Source: Micromonospora eburnea (GTDB taxonomy: Bacteria; Actinomycetota; Actinomycetes; Mycobacteriales; Micromonosporaceae). Taken from it: a stretch of DNA of 64,000 nucleotides. The translations under genes were made by a program, and so were the position numbers. The notes under the pieces are model-generated. The model was not told where the DNA came from, made no database searches, and saw only the letters and a program-made list of their open reading frames with translations. Positions 19,084 to 26,775 of the stretch are shown piece by piece. The stretch's first letter is position 1, and the number at the start of each line of letters is the position of its first letter. Where the stretch lies: assembly GCF_900090225.1 (NCBI RefSeq), contig NZ_FMHY01000002.1, positions 6,262,001 through 6,326,000 on the forward strand. The letters run 5' to 3'.

Positions 19084-20079
19084 ATGAATCGCCGCTGGAC
19101 CGATGTCGCGCTCACCGCCGCCGCCCCGGCCACCTGGGGCACCACCTACCTGGTCACCGCCGAGCTGCTCCCGGCCGACCGGCCGCTCTGGTCCGGCGCG
19201 ATCCGGGCCCTGCCGGCCGGCCTGCTGCTGCTCGCCCTCACCCGGAACCGACCACGGGGGCACTGGTGGTGGCGCTCCGCCGTGCTCGGCGCGCTCAACA
19301 TCGGGGCGTTCTTCCCGCTGCTCTTCGTGGCCGCGTACCGGCTCCCCGGCGGCACCGCGGCCGTGCTGGGCGCCGCCCAGCCGCTGCTGGTCGCCGCGCT
19401 CACCGTGGCCGTCCTCGGCGAACGGCCCGGCCGGCCGGCGCTGCTCGCCGCGCTCACCGCCCCGCTGGGCGTCGCCCTGGTGGTGTTGCGGCCCGGCGCC
19501 GGCCTCGACCCGCTGGGCGTCACCGCCGGGCTGGCCGGCGCCGCCGCGATGGCGGCCGGGCTGGTGCTCACCCGCCGCTGGGGGCGGCCGGCCGGCATCG
19601 GCACGCTCGCCGCGACGAGCTGGCAGCTGGTCGCCGGCGGGCTGATGATCGTGCCGGTGGCCGCCTTCGTCGAAGGCGCGCCGCCCGTGCCCGACGGGCC
19701 CGCTCTGCTCGGGTACGCCTGGCTCGGCCTCGTCGGCACCGCGCTGGCGTACGCGCTGTGGTTCCGTGGTGCGGCACGGCTGCCCGTCACCCGGGTGTCG
19801 GTGCTCGGCGCGCTCAGCCCGTTGACCGCCGCCACGCTCGGCTGGCTGGTGCTGGGGCAGGCCCTCAGCCCGATCCAGCTCGTCGGCTTCGCGGTGGCGG
19901 TCACCGCGATGGTGGCCGGCCAACTGCCGAGCCGGTCGGGGGGCGGCTCGCGTACGCCGCTCGGACCGGGCCGCTCGCCGGTCAGCCGGCCAGCAGTCGC
20001 GGCCACTCCGGCACCCCGTCGCGCCACTCGGGCAGCGCTCCGGGGGGCAGCTGCGCGGCCGCGGCGAGCGGCAGGGTGA
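19084..20079 (+). CDS. EamA/DMT family transporter
   Basis: An inner-membrane drug/metabolite transporter of 331 residues with about ten helices in two EamA repeats (first repeat from TWGTTYLVTAELLP, second from about residue 150). It would export a small metabolite or drug; the substrate is unknown. The divergent MarR gene and the palindrome upstream suggest ligand-induced expression. The last 45 or so residues, after GQLPSRSGGG, are arginine- and alanine-rich. About 98 bp of this end overlap the convergent gene 19982-20437, so this tail is probably a loose extension. Confidence 0.85.
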   Translation: MNRRWTDVALTAAAPATWGTTYLVTAELLPADRPLWSGAIRALPAGLLLLALTRNRPRGHWWWRSAVLGALNIGAFFPLLFVAAYRLPGGTAAVLGAAQPLLVAALTVAVLGERPGRPALLAALTAPLGVALVVLRPGAGLDPLGVTAGLAGAAAMAAGLVLTRRWGRPAGIGTLAATSWQLVAGGLMIVPVAAFVEGAPPVPDGPALLGYAWLGLVGTALAYALWFRGAARLPVTRVSVLGALSPLTAATLGWLVLGQALSPIQLVGFAVAVTAMVAGQLPSRSGGGSRTPLGPGRSPVSRPAVAATPAPRRATRAALRGAAARPRRAAG

Positions 20080-20437
20080 ACCGGTGCGCGGCAGCGGGGC
20101 CGGCCGCGTACGACTGGTCGAGCAGCCAACGCACCTCGTCGGCCGTCCAGCCCAGCCCGCCCCGGCCGGCGATCTCCCGGACCAGCCGCAGGCCGACCCG
20201 GGTGTCGTCGTCGTAGAAGCGCATGCACCAGTGGTGCGCCCACATGCCGAGCGCCCGTAGCCCGCCCCCGTCGAGCGAGCCGGCGAGCCGGCCACAGGCG
20301 GTCTCGGCGAAGGACCGCCCCGGGTCGTCGGCCCGGTCCCGCTCGATCGCCCCGTACGCGGCCGGCGCCACCACCCGCATCCGGTCGTAGAAGCCCTGCA
20401 CCACCGCCCGGTCCAGCCGCACCCGCCCCGACCGCAT
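19982..20437 (-). CDS. Hypothetical protein
   Basis: A 151-residue soluble protein I do not assign to a family. It is rich in Arg, Ala and Trp and predicted helical (YDRMRVVAPAAYGAIERDR at the N-terminus, MWAHHWCMRFYDDDTRVG in the middle). The codon pattern fits the genome. The 3' end overlaps the convergent exporter gene by 98 bp, and the overlapping residues of this protein (ending LPEWRDGVPEWPRLLAG) look more protein-like than those of the exporter tail. Confidence 0.55.
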   Translation of the reverse strand: MRSGRVRLDRAVVQGFYDRMRVVAPAAYGAIERDRADDPGRSFAETACGRLAGSLDGGGLRALGMWAHHWCMRFYDDDTRVGLRLVREIAGRGGLGWTADEVRWLLDQSYAAGPAAAHRFTLPLAAAAQLPPGALPEWRDGVPEWPRLLAG

Positions 20438-20773
20438 CAGCGGGCACCTCGCCCGGCCACGCTCGCCACCCCCGCACCTTCTCCCGTGTTGGTGGCCGGA
20501 CGGTACCGGCCACTACCGACACTTTCCGCGCCGGAATCCGTTGCGGCCCAACGGATAGCGGCTGCGACCTGGGGCGACGGAACTGCTGCGGGTCGCGCGT
20601 GAAGGGCCCTCCGTCCCGGGGAGGAGGGCCCTTCGGGCGCGCGGTGGGCGCTCTCCGCGGATCAGTGGTGATCTCGACGCGGGCGGGGTGAGCCGCGGGG
20701 AACGAGGGCGGGCGTACGGTCGGGTCCGAATCCCGCCAGCCGAGGGCTGGACCAGCGAGGCAGGATCGGTGGC
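20438..20773. other. Intergenic region with hairpin upstream of the Ada/AlkA gene
   Basis: No gene is seen. It contains a perfect 12-bp stem hairpin, GAAGGGCCCTCC at 20601-20612 and its complement at 20623-20634, and a smaller GTGGCCGG/CCGGCCAC repeat near 20500. The larger hairpin sits 139 bp upstream of the DNA-repair gene and might be a terminator or part of a leader. No riboswitch is recognised. Confidence 0.5.
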
Positions 20774-22285
20774 ATGGAGTTGGACTTCGAGCGGTGCTAC
20801 CGGGCCGTCGACAGCCGTGACCAGCGCTTCGACGGCTGGTTCTACACCGGTGTGACGTCGACCGGGATCTACTGCCGGCCATCCTGCCCGGCGATGACGC
20901 CGAAACGGCAGAATGTCCGCTTCTTCCCGTCCGCCGCCGCCGCACAGGGTGCCGGCCTGCGGGCCTGCCGCCGCTGCCGCCCCGACGCCGCGCCGGGCTC
21001 GCCCCAGTGGGACGTCCGGGCGGACGTGGTCGGGCGGGCGATGCGGCTGATCGCGGACGGGGTCGTGGACCGGGACGGCGTACCGGGCCTGGCGTCCCGG
21101 CTCGGCTACACCGAGCGGCACCTGCACCGGATGCTCCGCGCCGAGTTGGGCGCCGGGCCGCTCGCGCTGGCCCGGGCCCAGCGCGCCCAGACCGCCCGGA
21201 CCCTCATCGAGACCACCGGGCTCGGTCTGGCCGAGGTCGCGTTCGCCGCCGGCTTCGGCAGTGTCCGGCAGTTCAACGACACGGTCCGCGAGGTGTACGG
21301 GGCGACGCCGTCCGACCTGCGGGTCAGCCGGGGCCGGCAGCGCGCGGCCGGCGGGGCGGGCACCATCACGTTGCGGCTGGCGTACCGGCCGCCGTTGCAC
21401 GCGGGGGCGCTGCTGGACTTCCTCGCCCTGCGGGCCCTGCCCGGCGTCGAAGAGGTACGCGACGGGACGTACCGCCGAGGGTTGCGCCTGCCGCACGGCG
21501 CCGGCACGGCCGCCCTGACCCCGGCCGACGGGTACGTGGTCGCCACGCTGCGCCTGGCCGACATGCGCGACCTGGCCCCCGCGGTGGCCCGCTGCCGGCG
21601 CCTGCTGGACCTGGACGCCGACCCGGTCGCCGTCGACACCACCCTGGCCCAGGACCCCGCCCTGGCCCCGGCGGTCCGGGCCGAACCGGGCATCCGCCTC
21701 CCGCACGCCGTGGACGGCTTCGAGATGGCCGTCCGCGCCATCACCACCCAGCAGATCTCCCTCCGTTCCGCCCGCACCACCCTCACCCACCTCCTCACGG
21801 CCGCCCACCCCGTCCCCGTTGATCAAGAAGTTCGCGTCGAGGAAACGGCCCCCGCCGGACGCAAACTCCTTGATCAACCCGAGACGGAGCGGGGGGCGGA
21901 GGGCTCGCTGCGGGGGTTCCCGACGGCGGAGGAGGTGTTGGGGGTGCCGGATGAGGGGTTCCGGATGCCGACTGCGCGGCGGGAGACGATCCGCGGGGTG
22001 GCGCGGGCCGTGGCGGACGGCTCGCTCGACCTCGACACGGGTGGGGACCGGGAGGAGACGGTGCGGCGGCTGACCGCGCTGCCCGGGATCGGGCCGTGGA
22101 CCGCCGGCTACGTGGCCATGCGGGCCCTCGGCGACCCCGACGTCTTCCTCCCCACCGACCTGGGCGTACGCCGGGGTGCCGCCGCCCTCGGCCGGCCCGA
22201 CGACCCGAAGACCCTTGACGCGTACGCGGACCGCTGGCGCCCCTGGCGGTCGTACGCGGTGATTCGACTCTGGAGAACGGCATGA
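20774..22285 (+). CDS. Ada metal-binding/AraC/AlkA fusion: 3-methyladenine DNA glycosylase 2
   Basis: A 503-residue DNA-repair protein for alkylation damage. Residues 1-75 are an Ada-type zinc domain with Cys pairs (IYCRPSC and RACRRC). Residues 80-185 are an AraC-type HTH (SRLGYTERHLHRML, VRQFNDTVREVYGATPSDLR). The rest is an AlkA glycosylase with the helix-hairpin-helix LPGIGPWTAGYV and catalytic Asp462 in PTDLG. A 61-bp inverted-repeat element lies inside the coding sequence at residues 349-369 without breaking the frame. The gene overlaps ogt by 4 bp, forming a repair operon that the AraC part may autoregulate. Confidence 0.92.
   Translation: MELDFERCYRAVDSRDQRFDGWFYTGVTSTGIYCRPSCPAMTPKRQNVRFFPSAAAAQGAGLRACRRCRPDAAPGSPQWDVRADVVGRAMRLIADGVVDRDGVPGLASRLGYTERHLHRMLRAELGAGPLALARAQRAQTARTLIETTGLGLAEVAFAAGFGSVRQFNDTVREVYGATPSDLRVSRGRQRAAGGAGTITLRLAYRPPLHAGALLDFLALRALPGVEEVRDGTYRRGLRLPHGAGTAALTPADGYVVATLRLADMRDLAPAVARCRRLLDLDADPVAVDTTLAQDPALAPAVRAEPGIRLPHAVDGFEMAVRAITTQQISLRSARTTLTHLLTAAHPVPVDQEVRVEETAPAGRKLLDQPETERGAEGSLRGFPTAEEVLGVPDEGFRMPTARRETIRGVARAVADGSLDLDTGGDREETVRRLTALPGIGPWTAGYVAMRALGDPDVFLPTDLGVRRGAAALGRPDDPKTLDAYADRWRPWRSYAVIRLWRTA
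21818..21878. repeat. 61-bp inverted-repeat element inside the AlkA coding sequence
   Basis: The two 21-bp arms begin and end with GTTGATCAAG and differ at two positions; they are separated by 19 bp. The element adds a stretch including VDQEVRVEETAPAGRKLL to a variable loop of the glycosylase domain. A base composition with AT-rich arms in a very GC-rich gene indicates an inserted palindromic repeat that stays in frame. Confidence 0.7.
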
Positions 22286-22782
22286 CCATCCTGGACAGCA
22301 GCGTCATCGACACCCCCGCCGGCCCGCTGAGCGTGCTCGCCGGACCCGACGGGGCGGTACGCGCCGCCGGCTTCACCGCCGAGCCGGCCGGCCTGGTTCC
22401 GCTGATGCATCCCAGCCTGCGCGGTGAACTGAGGGACCGGGCCGACCTCGGCCCGGTTACCGCCGCCGTCCGCGCCTACCTCGACGGCGACCTGGCCGCT
22501 ATCGACCCGGTCCCGGTCGAGCAGCACACCGGGGGCGTCTTCATGGCGCACGCCTGGCAGGTACTGCGCGACGTGAAGCCGGGCGAGCCGGTGACGTACA
22601 CCGGTTTCGCCGAGTTGGCCGGGCGACCGGCCGCGGTACGCGCCGCCGCGGCGGCCTGCGCCCGCAACGCCGCCGCCCTGTTCGTCCCGTGTCACCGGGT
22701 GCTGCGCACCGACGGCACGCTCGGCGGCTACCGCTGGGGCCTGGGCGTGAAGAAGTGGCTTCTCGGTCATGAGGGGCGCTGA
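22282..22782 (+). CDS. ogt: Methylated-DNA--protein-cysteine methyltransferase
   Basis: Suicide enzyme that removes methyl groups from O6-methylguanine, 166 residues. The acceptor cysteine is Cys137 in FVPCHRVLR; a GEPVTYTGFAELAGRP segment provides the HTH region, with a later GGYRWGL. The start overlaps the stop of the Ada/AlkA gene (ATGA), so excision and direct-reversal activities are translated together. There is no fused Ada N-terminal domain; that domain is on the upstream protein instead. Confidence 0.95.
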   Translation: MTILDSSVIDTPAGPLSVLAGPDGAVRAAGFTAEPAGLVPLMHPSLRGELRDRADLGPVTAAVRAYLDGDLAAIDPVPVEQHTGGVFMAHAWQVLRDVKPGEPVTYTGFAELAGRPAAVRAAAAACARNAAALFVPCHRVLRTDGTLGGYRWGLGVKKWLLGHEGR

Positions 22783-22850
22783 CCACCATGACGGGCGGCT
22801 GACAACAAGTTGACAGAAACGCTGTTCGTATTTGCCGCTACCGTCGGATA

Positions 22851-24698
22851 GTGCCCGCGCGGAGCGACGGCAATCCCCCGGCGTGTCATGACGCCCGTCC
22901 CCACTCGCTGCGCAACCTCTGGCGGCTGCGCACCTACCTGCGCCCGTACGCGGCCGAGTTCGCCTGGCTGCTGCTCGCCGCCCTGGCCGCCACGGCGGCG
23001 AGCCTGGCCGTACCCCTGGTGGTGCAGCGGGTGGTGGACGGGCCGGTGGCCCGGCACGACGTGGCCGGGCTGGTCCGGCTCGGCGTCCTGGCCCTGCTGC
23101 TCGGGCTGGCCGAGGCGGTGCTGATCTTCATCCGCCGGTGGACCCAGTCCTCCTCCTCGGTCGGCATGGAGGCGGCGATCCGCGCCGACCTCTACGCCCA
23201 CCTGCAACGCCTTCCGGCCGGCTGCCACGACCGCTGGCAGTCCGGCCAGCTCCTCTCCCGGATCACCAGCGACCTGTCGGTGATCCGCCGGTTCCTCTCC
23301 TTCGGCCTGCTCTTCCTGGTGCTCAACCTGGTCACCTACGCCGCCGTGGTGGTGCTGCTGATCCGGCTGCACCCGTGGCTCGGGCTGCTGGTGGCAGCCA
23401 GCGCGGTGCCGCTGTTCCTGATCAGCCGCCGGTTCGCCCGCCACTACCACGCGGCGTCCCGGCGGATGCAGGACCAGCAGGGGGACGTGGCCACGCTGGT
23501 CGAGGAGACCGCGCAGGGGCTGCGCACCATGCGGGCGTACGGACGGGGTCCGGAACTGGCCACCCGGTTCGCCGACGGCGCCCGCCGGCTGCACGACACC
23601 GGGGTCGGCAAGGCGCGGCTGCTGGCGCGCACCTCGGCGTCGTTCGACCTGGTCCCCAACCTGACCCTCGGGGTGGTGCTGGTGGCGGGGGCGGCCTCCG
23701 CCGCCCGGGGCGGACTCAGCATCGGTGGGCTGGTCGCCTTCGTCAGTCTCCAGCTCATGCTGATCTGGCCGGTGCAGTCGCTCGGCTGGATCATCGCCAA
23801 CGCGCAGGAGGCGGCGACCGCCGCCGACCGGATCCAGGAGCTGCTGGACACGCCGCCGACCATCGTGGACGCACCGCACGCCCGGTCGCTGGACCGCGCC
23901 GACGTCCGCGGCCGGCTGCGCTTCGAACGGGTCACCTTCCGCTACCCCGCGACGGCCGCGCCGGTGCTGCGCGAGGTCGAGCTGACCGTCGAGCCGGGCG
24001 AGACGCTGGCCCTGGTCGGTGCCACCGGCTGCGGCAAGAGCACGCTGCTCTCGCTGGTGCCCCGGCTGCACGAGGTGACCGGTGGCCGGATCACCCTGGA
24101 CGGGCACGACCTGCGGGACCTGCGGCTCAGTTCGTTGCGCCGGCTGGTCGGGATGGCCTTCGAGGAGCCGGCCCTGTTCTCCATGTCGGTCTGGGAGAAC
24201 CTCACCCTGGGCCGGCCGGACGCCGGCGAGGAGGAGGTACGGGCGGCGCTCGCGCTGGCCCAGGCCGAGTTCGCGTACGACCTGCCGTGGGGGCTGGCCA
24301 CCCGGGTCGGCGAGCAGGGACTCTCCCTCTCCGGCGGGCAGCGGCAACGGCTGGCGCTGGCCCGGGCGGTGCTCGGCCGGCCCGCCCTGCTCGTGCTCGA
24401 CGACCCGCTCTCCGCGCTGGACGTGCACACCGAGGCGCTGGTCGAGGCGGCGCTGCGCCGGGTGCTACGGGACACCACGGCGCTGCTGGTGGTGCACCGC
24501 CCGTCGACCGTGGCGCTGGCCGACCGGGTGGCCCTGCTCGACGACGGTCGGATCGTCGCCGTCGGCACCCACCGCGAGCTGATGGCCGGGGTGCCGGCGT
24601 ACCGGGCGGTGCTCTCCGCGGCGCCGGAGCGGTGCGGCGAGCCCGGTTCCACCCCGGCCGGGCGGTGGCCGGACGGCGTCGGCCTGGTGCGTTCGTGA
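22851..24698 (+). CDS. ABC exporter half-transporter, degenerate ATPase site
   Basis: A 615-residue half-transporter: an exporter-type membrane domain with about six helices (residues 25-320), then an ATPase domain. Walker A is GATGCGKST at 390 and the signature is LSLSGGQRQR. Walker B reads VLDDPLSALD, with Asp518 where the catalytic Glu normally sits, while the H-loop His (VVHRPST) is kept. The partner encoded downstream has a normal Glu, so the pair resembles heterodimeric exporters with one weak site. A TACCGT box just before the GTG suggests a leaderless start. Its stop overlaps the partner's start (GTGA). The substrate is unknown. Confidence 0.9.
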   Translation: MPARSDGNPPACHDARPHSLRNLWRLRTYLRPYAAEFAWLLLAALAATAASLAVPLVVQRVVDGPVARHDVAGLVRLGVLALLLGLAEAVLIFIRRWTQSSSSVGMEAAIRADLYAHLQRLPAGCHDRWQSGQLLSRITSDLSVIRRFLSFGLLFLVLNLVTYAAVVVLLIRLHPWLGLLVAASAVPLFLISRRFARHYHAASRRMQDQQGDVATLVEETAQGLRTMRAYGRGPELATRFADGARRLHDTGVGKARLLARTSASFDLVPNLTLGVVLVAGAASAARGGLSIGGLVAFVSLQLMLIWPVQSLGWIIANAQEAATAADRIQELLDTPPTIVDAPHARSLDRADVRGRLRFERVTFRYPATAAPVLREVELTVEPGETLALVGATGCGKSTLLSLVPRLHEVTGGRITLDGHDLRDLRLSSLRRLVGMAFEEPALFSMSVWENLTLGRPDAGEEEVRAALALAQAEFAYDLPWGLATRVGEQGLSLSGGQRQRLALARAVLGRPALLVLDDPLSALDVHTEALVEAALRRVLRDTTALLVVHRPSTVALADRVALLDDGRIVAVGTHRELMAGVPAYRAVLSAAPERCGEPGSTPAGRWPDGVGLVRS

Positions 24699-26725
24699 GC
24701 CGGGCGGACGACCCGCCCCGCGTGCCCCGGCCGCGCCGCGGCGACCGCCCCGACCCGCGCCGACCCCGGGACGGCGGCCCCGACCCGCGCCGCCCCCGCC
24801 ATGGCGGCCTCGACCCGTGCCAGCCCGCGGACGATCGCGAGGGTGGGCCCGACCGGCCGGGCGGCGCGCACGGCCCGGGCGAGGAGGTCGACCTCGCCCG
24901 GTGGCGCGGCCGGGCCAGCGACCCGGACGCCGACCGCAGCCGGGCCGAGGACGCCACGCCGGAGGCAATCGCCCGGCTCCGGGCCCGCAGCCGGGTGCTG
25001 CTCGGCGAGCTGCTGCGCCCGCACCGGCGCCGGCTCGCGCTCGCGGTGGCGCTGCTGCTGGCCCAGAACGCCGCCGCGATGGCCGGGCCGTACCTGGTGA
25101 TGCTCGGCATCGACCGGGGTATCGCGCCACTGCGGGCCGGCGACCCCGGTCCGCTGATCGCCGTCGCCGCCGCCTTCGTCGTCGCCACCGGCATCGGGTA
25201 CGCGGCCCGGCGTGCCTTCCTCACCCTCGCCGCCCGGATCGGCCAGGCCGTCCTGCTCGACCTCCGCCAGCGGGTGTACGGCCACTTCCTCCGCCTCGAC
25301 GTCGGCTTCCACCAGCGCTACACCTCGGGCCGGATGGTGTCCCGGCTGACCAGCGACCTGGACTCGATCGCCGAACTGGTCGACGGCGGGATCGACAAGC
25401 TGGTACTCGCCGCGCTGTCGGTGCTGTCGGTGGCCGGCATCCTGCTCTGGCTGGACCTGCCGCTGGCAGCGGCCACCCTGCTCGCCTTCCCGTTCCTGTT
25501 CTGGCTGTCCCGGTGGTTCGCCCGCGCCTCCGCCGCGGCCTACCGGCGCACCCGGGAGGCGGTGGCACTGGTCATCGTCCACTTCGTCGAGTCGCTACGC
25601 GGCATCCGGGCGGTGCAGGCGTACCGGCGGGAGCCGCGCAACCAGCGCATCTTCGCCGCGGTGAACGACGACTACCGGCAGGCCAGCCTCGACGCGTTCC
25701 GGCTGATCGCGGTCTACTCGCCGGGCATCCGGCTGATCGGCAACCTGACCGCCGCCCTGGTGCTCGGCTACGGAGGCTGGCGGGTGCTGGGCGGCCGGAC
25801 CGAGGTCGGGGTGCTCGCCGCCTTCCTGCTCTACCTGCGCCGGTTCTTCGAGCCGATGGAGGAGCTGAGCCAGTTCTACAACGCGTTGCAGTCGGCCACC
25901 GCCGCGCTGGAGAAGCTGGCCGGGGTGCTCGACGAACGGCCGGCGGTGGCCGAGCCGGAGCGTCCGGTGCCGCTGCCCGCCGGCCGGGGGCGGGGCCGGG
26001 TCGCCTTCCGGTCGGTACGCTTCGGCTACCGGCCGGAGGCGCCGATCCTGGTGGACCTGGAGCTGACCGTCCCGGCCGGGCAGACCGTGGCGCTGATCGG
26101 GCCGACCGGCGCGGGCAAGTCCACCATCGCCAAGCTGCTCGCCCGGTTCCACGACCCGTCCAGCGGCACGGTCAGCCTGGACGGGGTCGACCTGCGGGAC
26201 CTCGCCGACGCCGAACTGCGCCGGGCGGTCGTCCTGGTGACCCAGGAGAACCACCTGTTCAGCGGCTCGGTGGCGGAGAACATCCGGTTCGGCCGCCCGG
26301 ACGCCGACGACGCGGCCGTGCAGGCCGCCGCCCGGGCCATCGGCGCGCACGAGTTCATCGCCGCGCTCCCCGACGGGTACGCCACCGACGTGCACCGGCG
26401 CGGCGGCCGGCTCTCCGCCGGGCAGCGGCAGCTCGTCGCGTTCGCCCGGGCGTTCCTGGCCGACCCGCGGGTGCTGATCCTGGACGAGGCGACCTCGTCG
26501 CTGGACGTGCCCACCGAGCGCCTGGTGCAGCGGGCGCTCGGCAGCATCCTGCGGGACCGCACCGCGCTGGTGATCGCGCACCGGCTCTCCACCGTGGAGA
26601 TCGCCGACCGGGTGCTGGTGCTCGACGGCGGGCGGATCGTCGAGGACGGCCCACCGGCCGAGCTGGCCGCCGCCGGGGGCCGGTACGCCGCCCTGCACCG
26701 CCAGTGGCGCGACTCGCTGATCTGA
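24695..26725 (+). CDS. ABC exporter half-transporter, canonical ATPase site
   Basis: Partner half-transporter of 676 residues. The first 75 or so residues are a charged, proline-rich cytoplasmic tail with an imperfect repeat (RPDPRRPRDGG, then PDPRRPRHGG). Six helices follow, then an ATPase with Walker A GPTGAGKST at 469, signature LSAGQRQL and Walker B LILDEATSSLD with catalytic Glu598. The GTG at 24695 overlaps the upstream stop codon; the open frame extends far upstream but only as a shadow of the partner gene. The two proteins probably form one heterodimeric exporter. Confidence 0.9.
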   Translation: MSRADDPPRVPRPRRGDRPDPRRPRDGGPDPRRPRHGGLDPCQPADDREGGPDRPGGAHGPGEEVDLARWRGRASDPDADRSRAEDATPEAIARLRARSRVLLGELLRPHRRRLALAVALLLAQNAAAMAGPYLVMLGIDRGIAPLRAGDPGPLIAVAAAFVVATGIGYAARRAFLTLAARIGQAVLLDLRQRVYGHFLRLDVGFHQRYTSGRMVSRLTSDLDSIAELVDGGIDKLVLAALSVLSVAGILLWLDLPLAAATLLAFPFLFWLSRWFARASAAAYRRTREAVALVIVHFVESLRGIRAVQAYRREPRNQRIFAAVNDDYRQASLDAFRLIAVYSPGIRLIGNLTAALVLGYGGWRVLGGRTEVGVLAAFLLYLRRFFEPMEELSQFYNALQSATAALEKLAGVLDERPAVAEPERPVPLPAGRGRGRVAFRSVRFGYRPEAPILVDLELTVPAGQTVALIGPTGAGKSTIAKLLARFHDPSSGTVSLDGVDLRDLADAELRRAVVLVTQENHLFSGSVAENIRFGRPDADDAAVQAAARAIGAHEFIAALPDGYATDVHRRGGRLSAGQRQLVAFARAFLADPRVLILDEATSSLDVPTERLVQRALGSILRDRTALVIAHRLSTVEIADRVLVLDGGRIVEDGPPAELAAAGGRYAALHRQWRDSLI

Positions 26726-26775
26726 CCACCGCATAACCCGTGGTCGGTGGGGCACCCGGTGCCTACGATCGCGTG

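Noticed and set aside
22811-22846. TTGACA at 22811 as the -35 box of the exporter promoter
   Set aside because: The distance to the TACCGT box is over 20 bp, too long for a standard promoter, although a leaderless -10 is likely.
23138-24694. Very long upstream extension of the second exporter frame
   Set aside because: It is antisense-like low-complexity translation overlapping the first exporter gene; the GTG at 24695 overlapping the previous stop is far more plausible.
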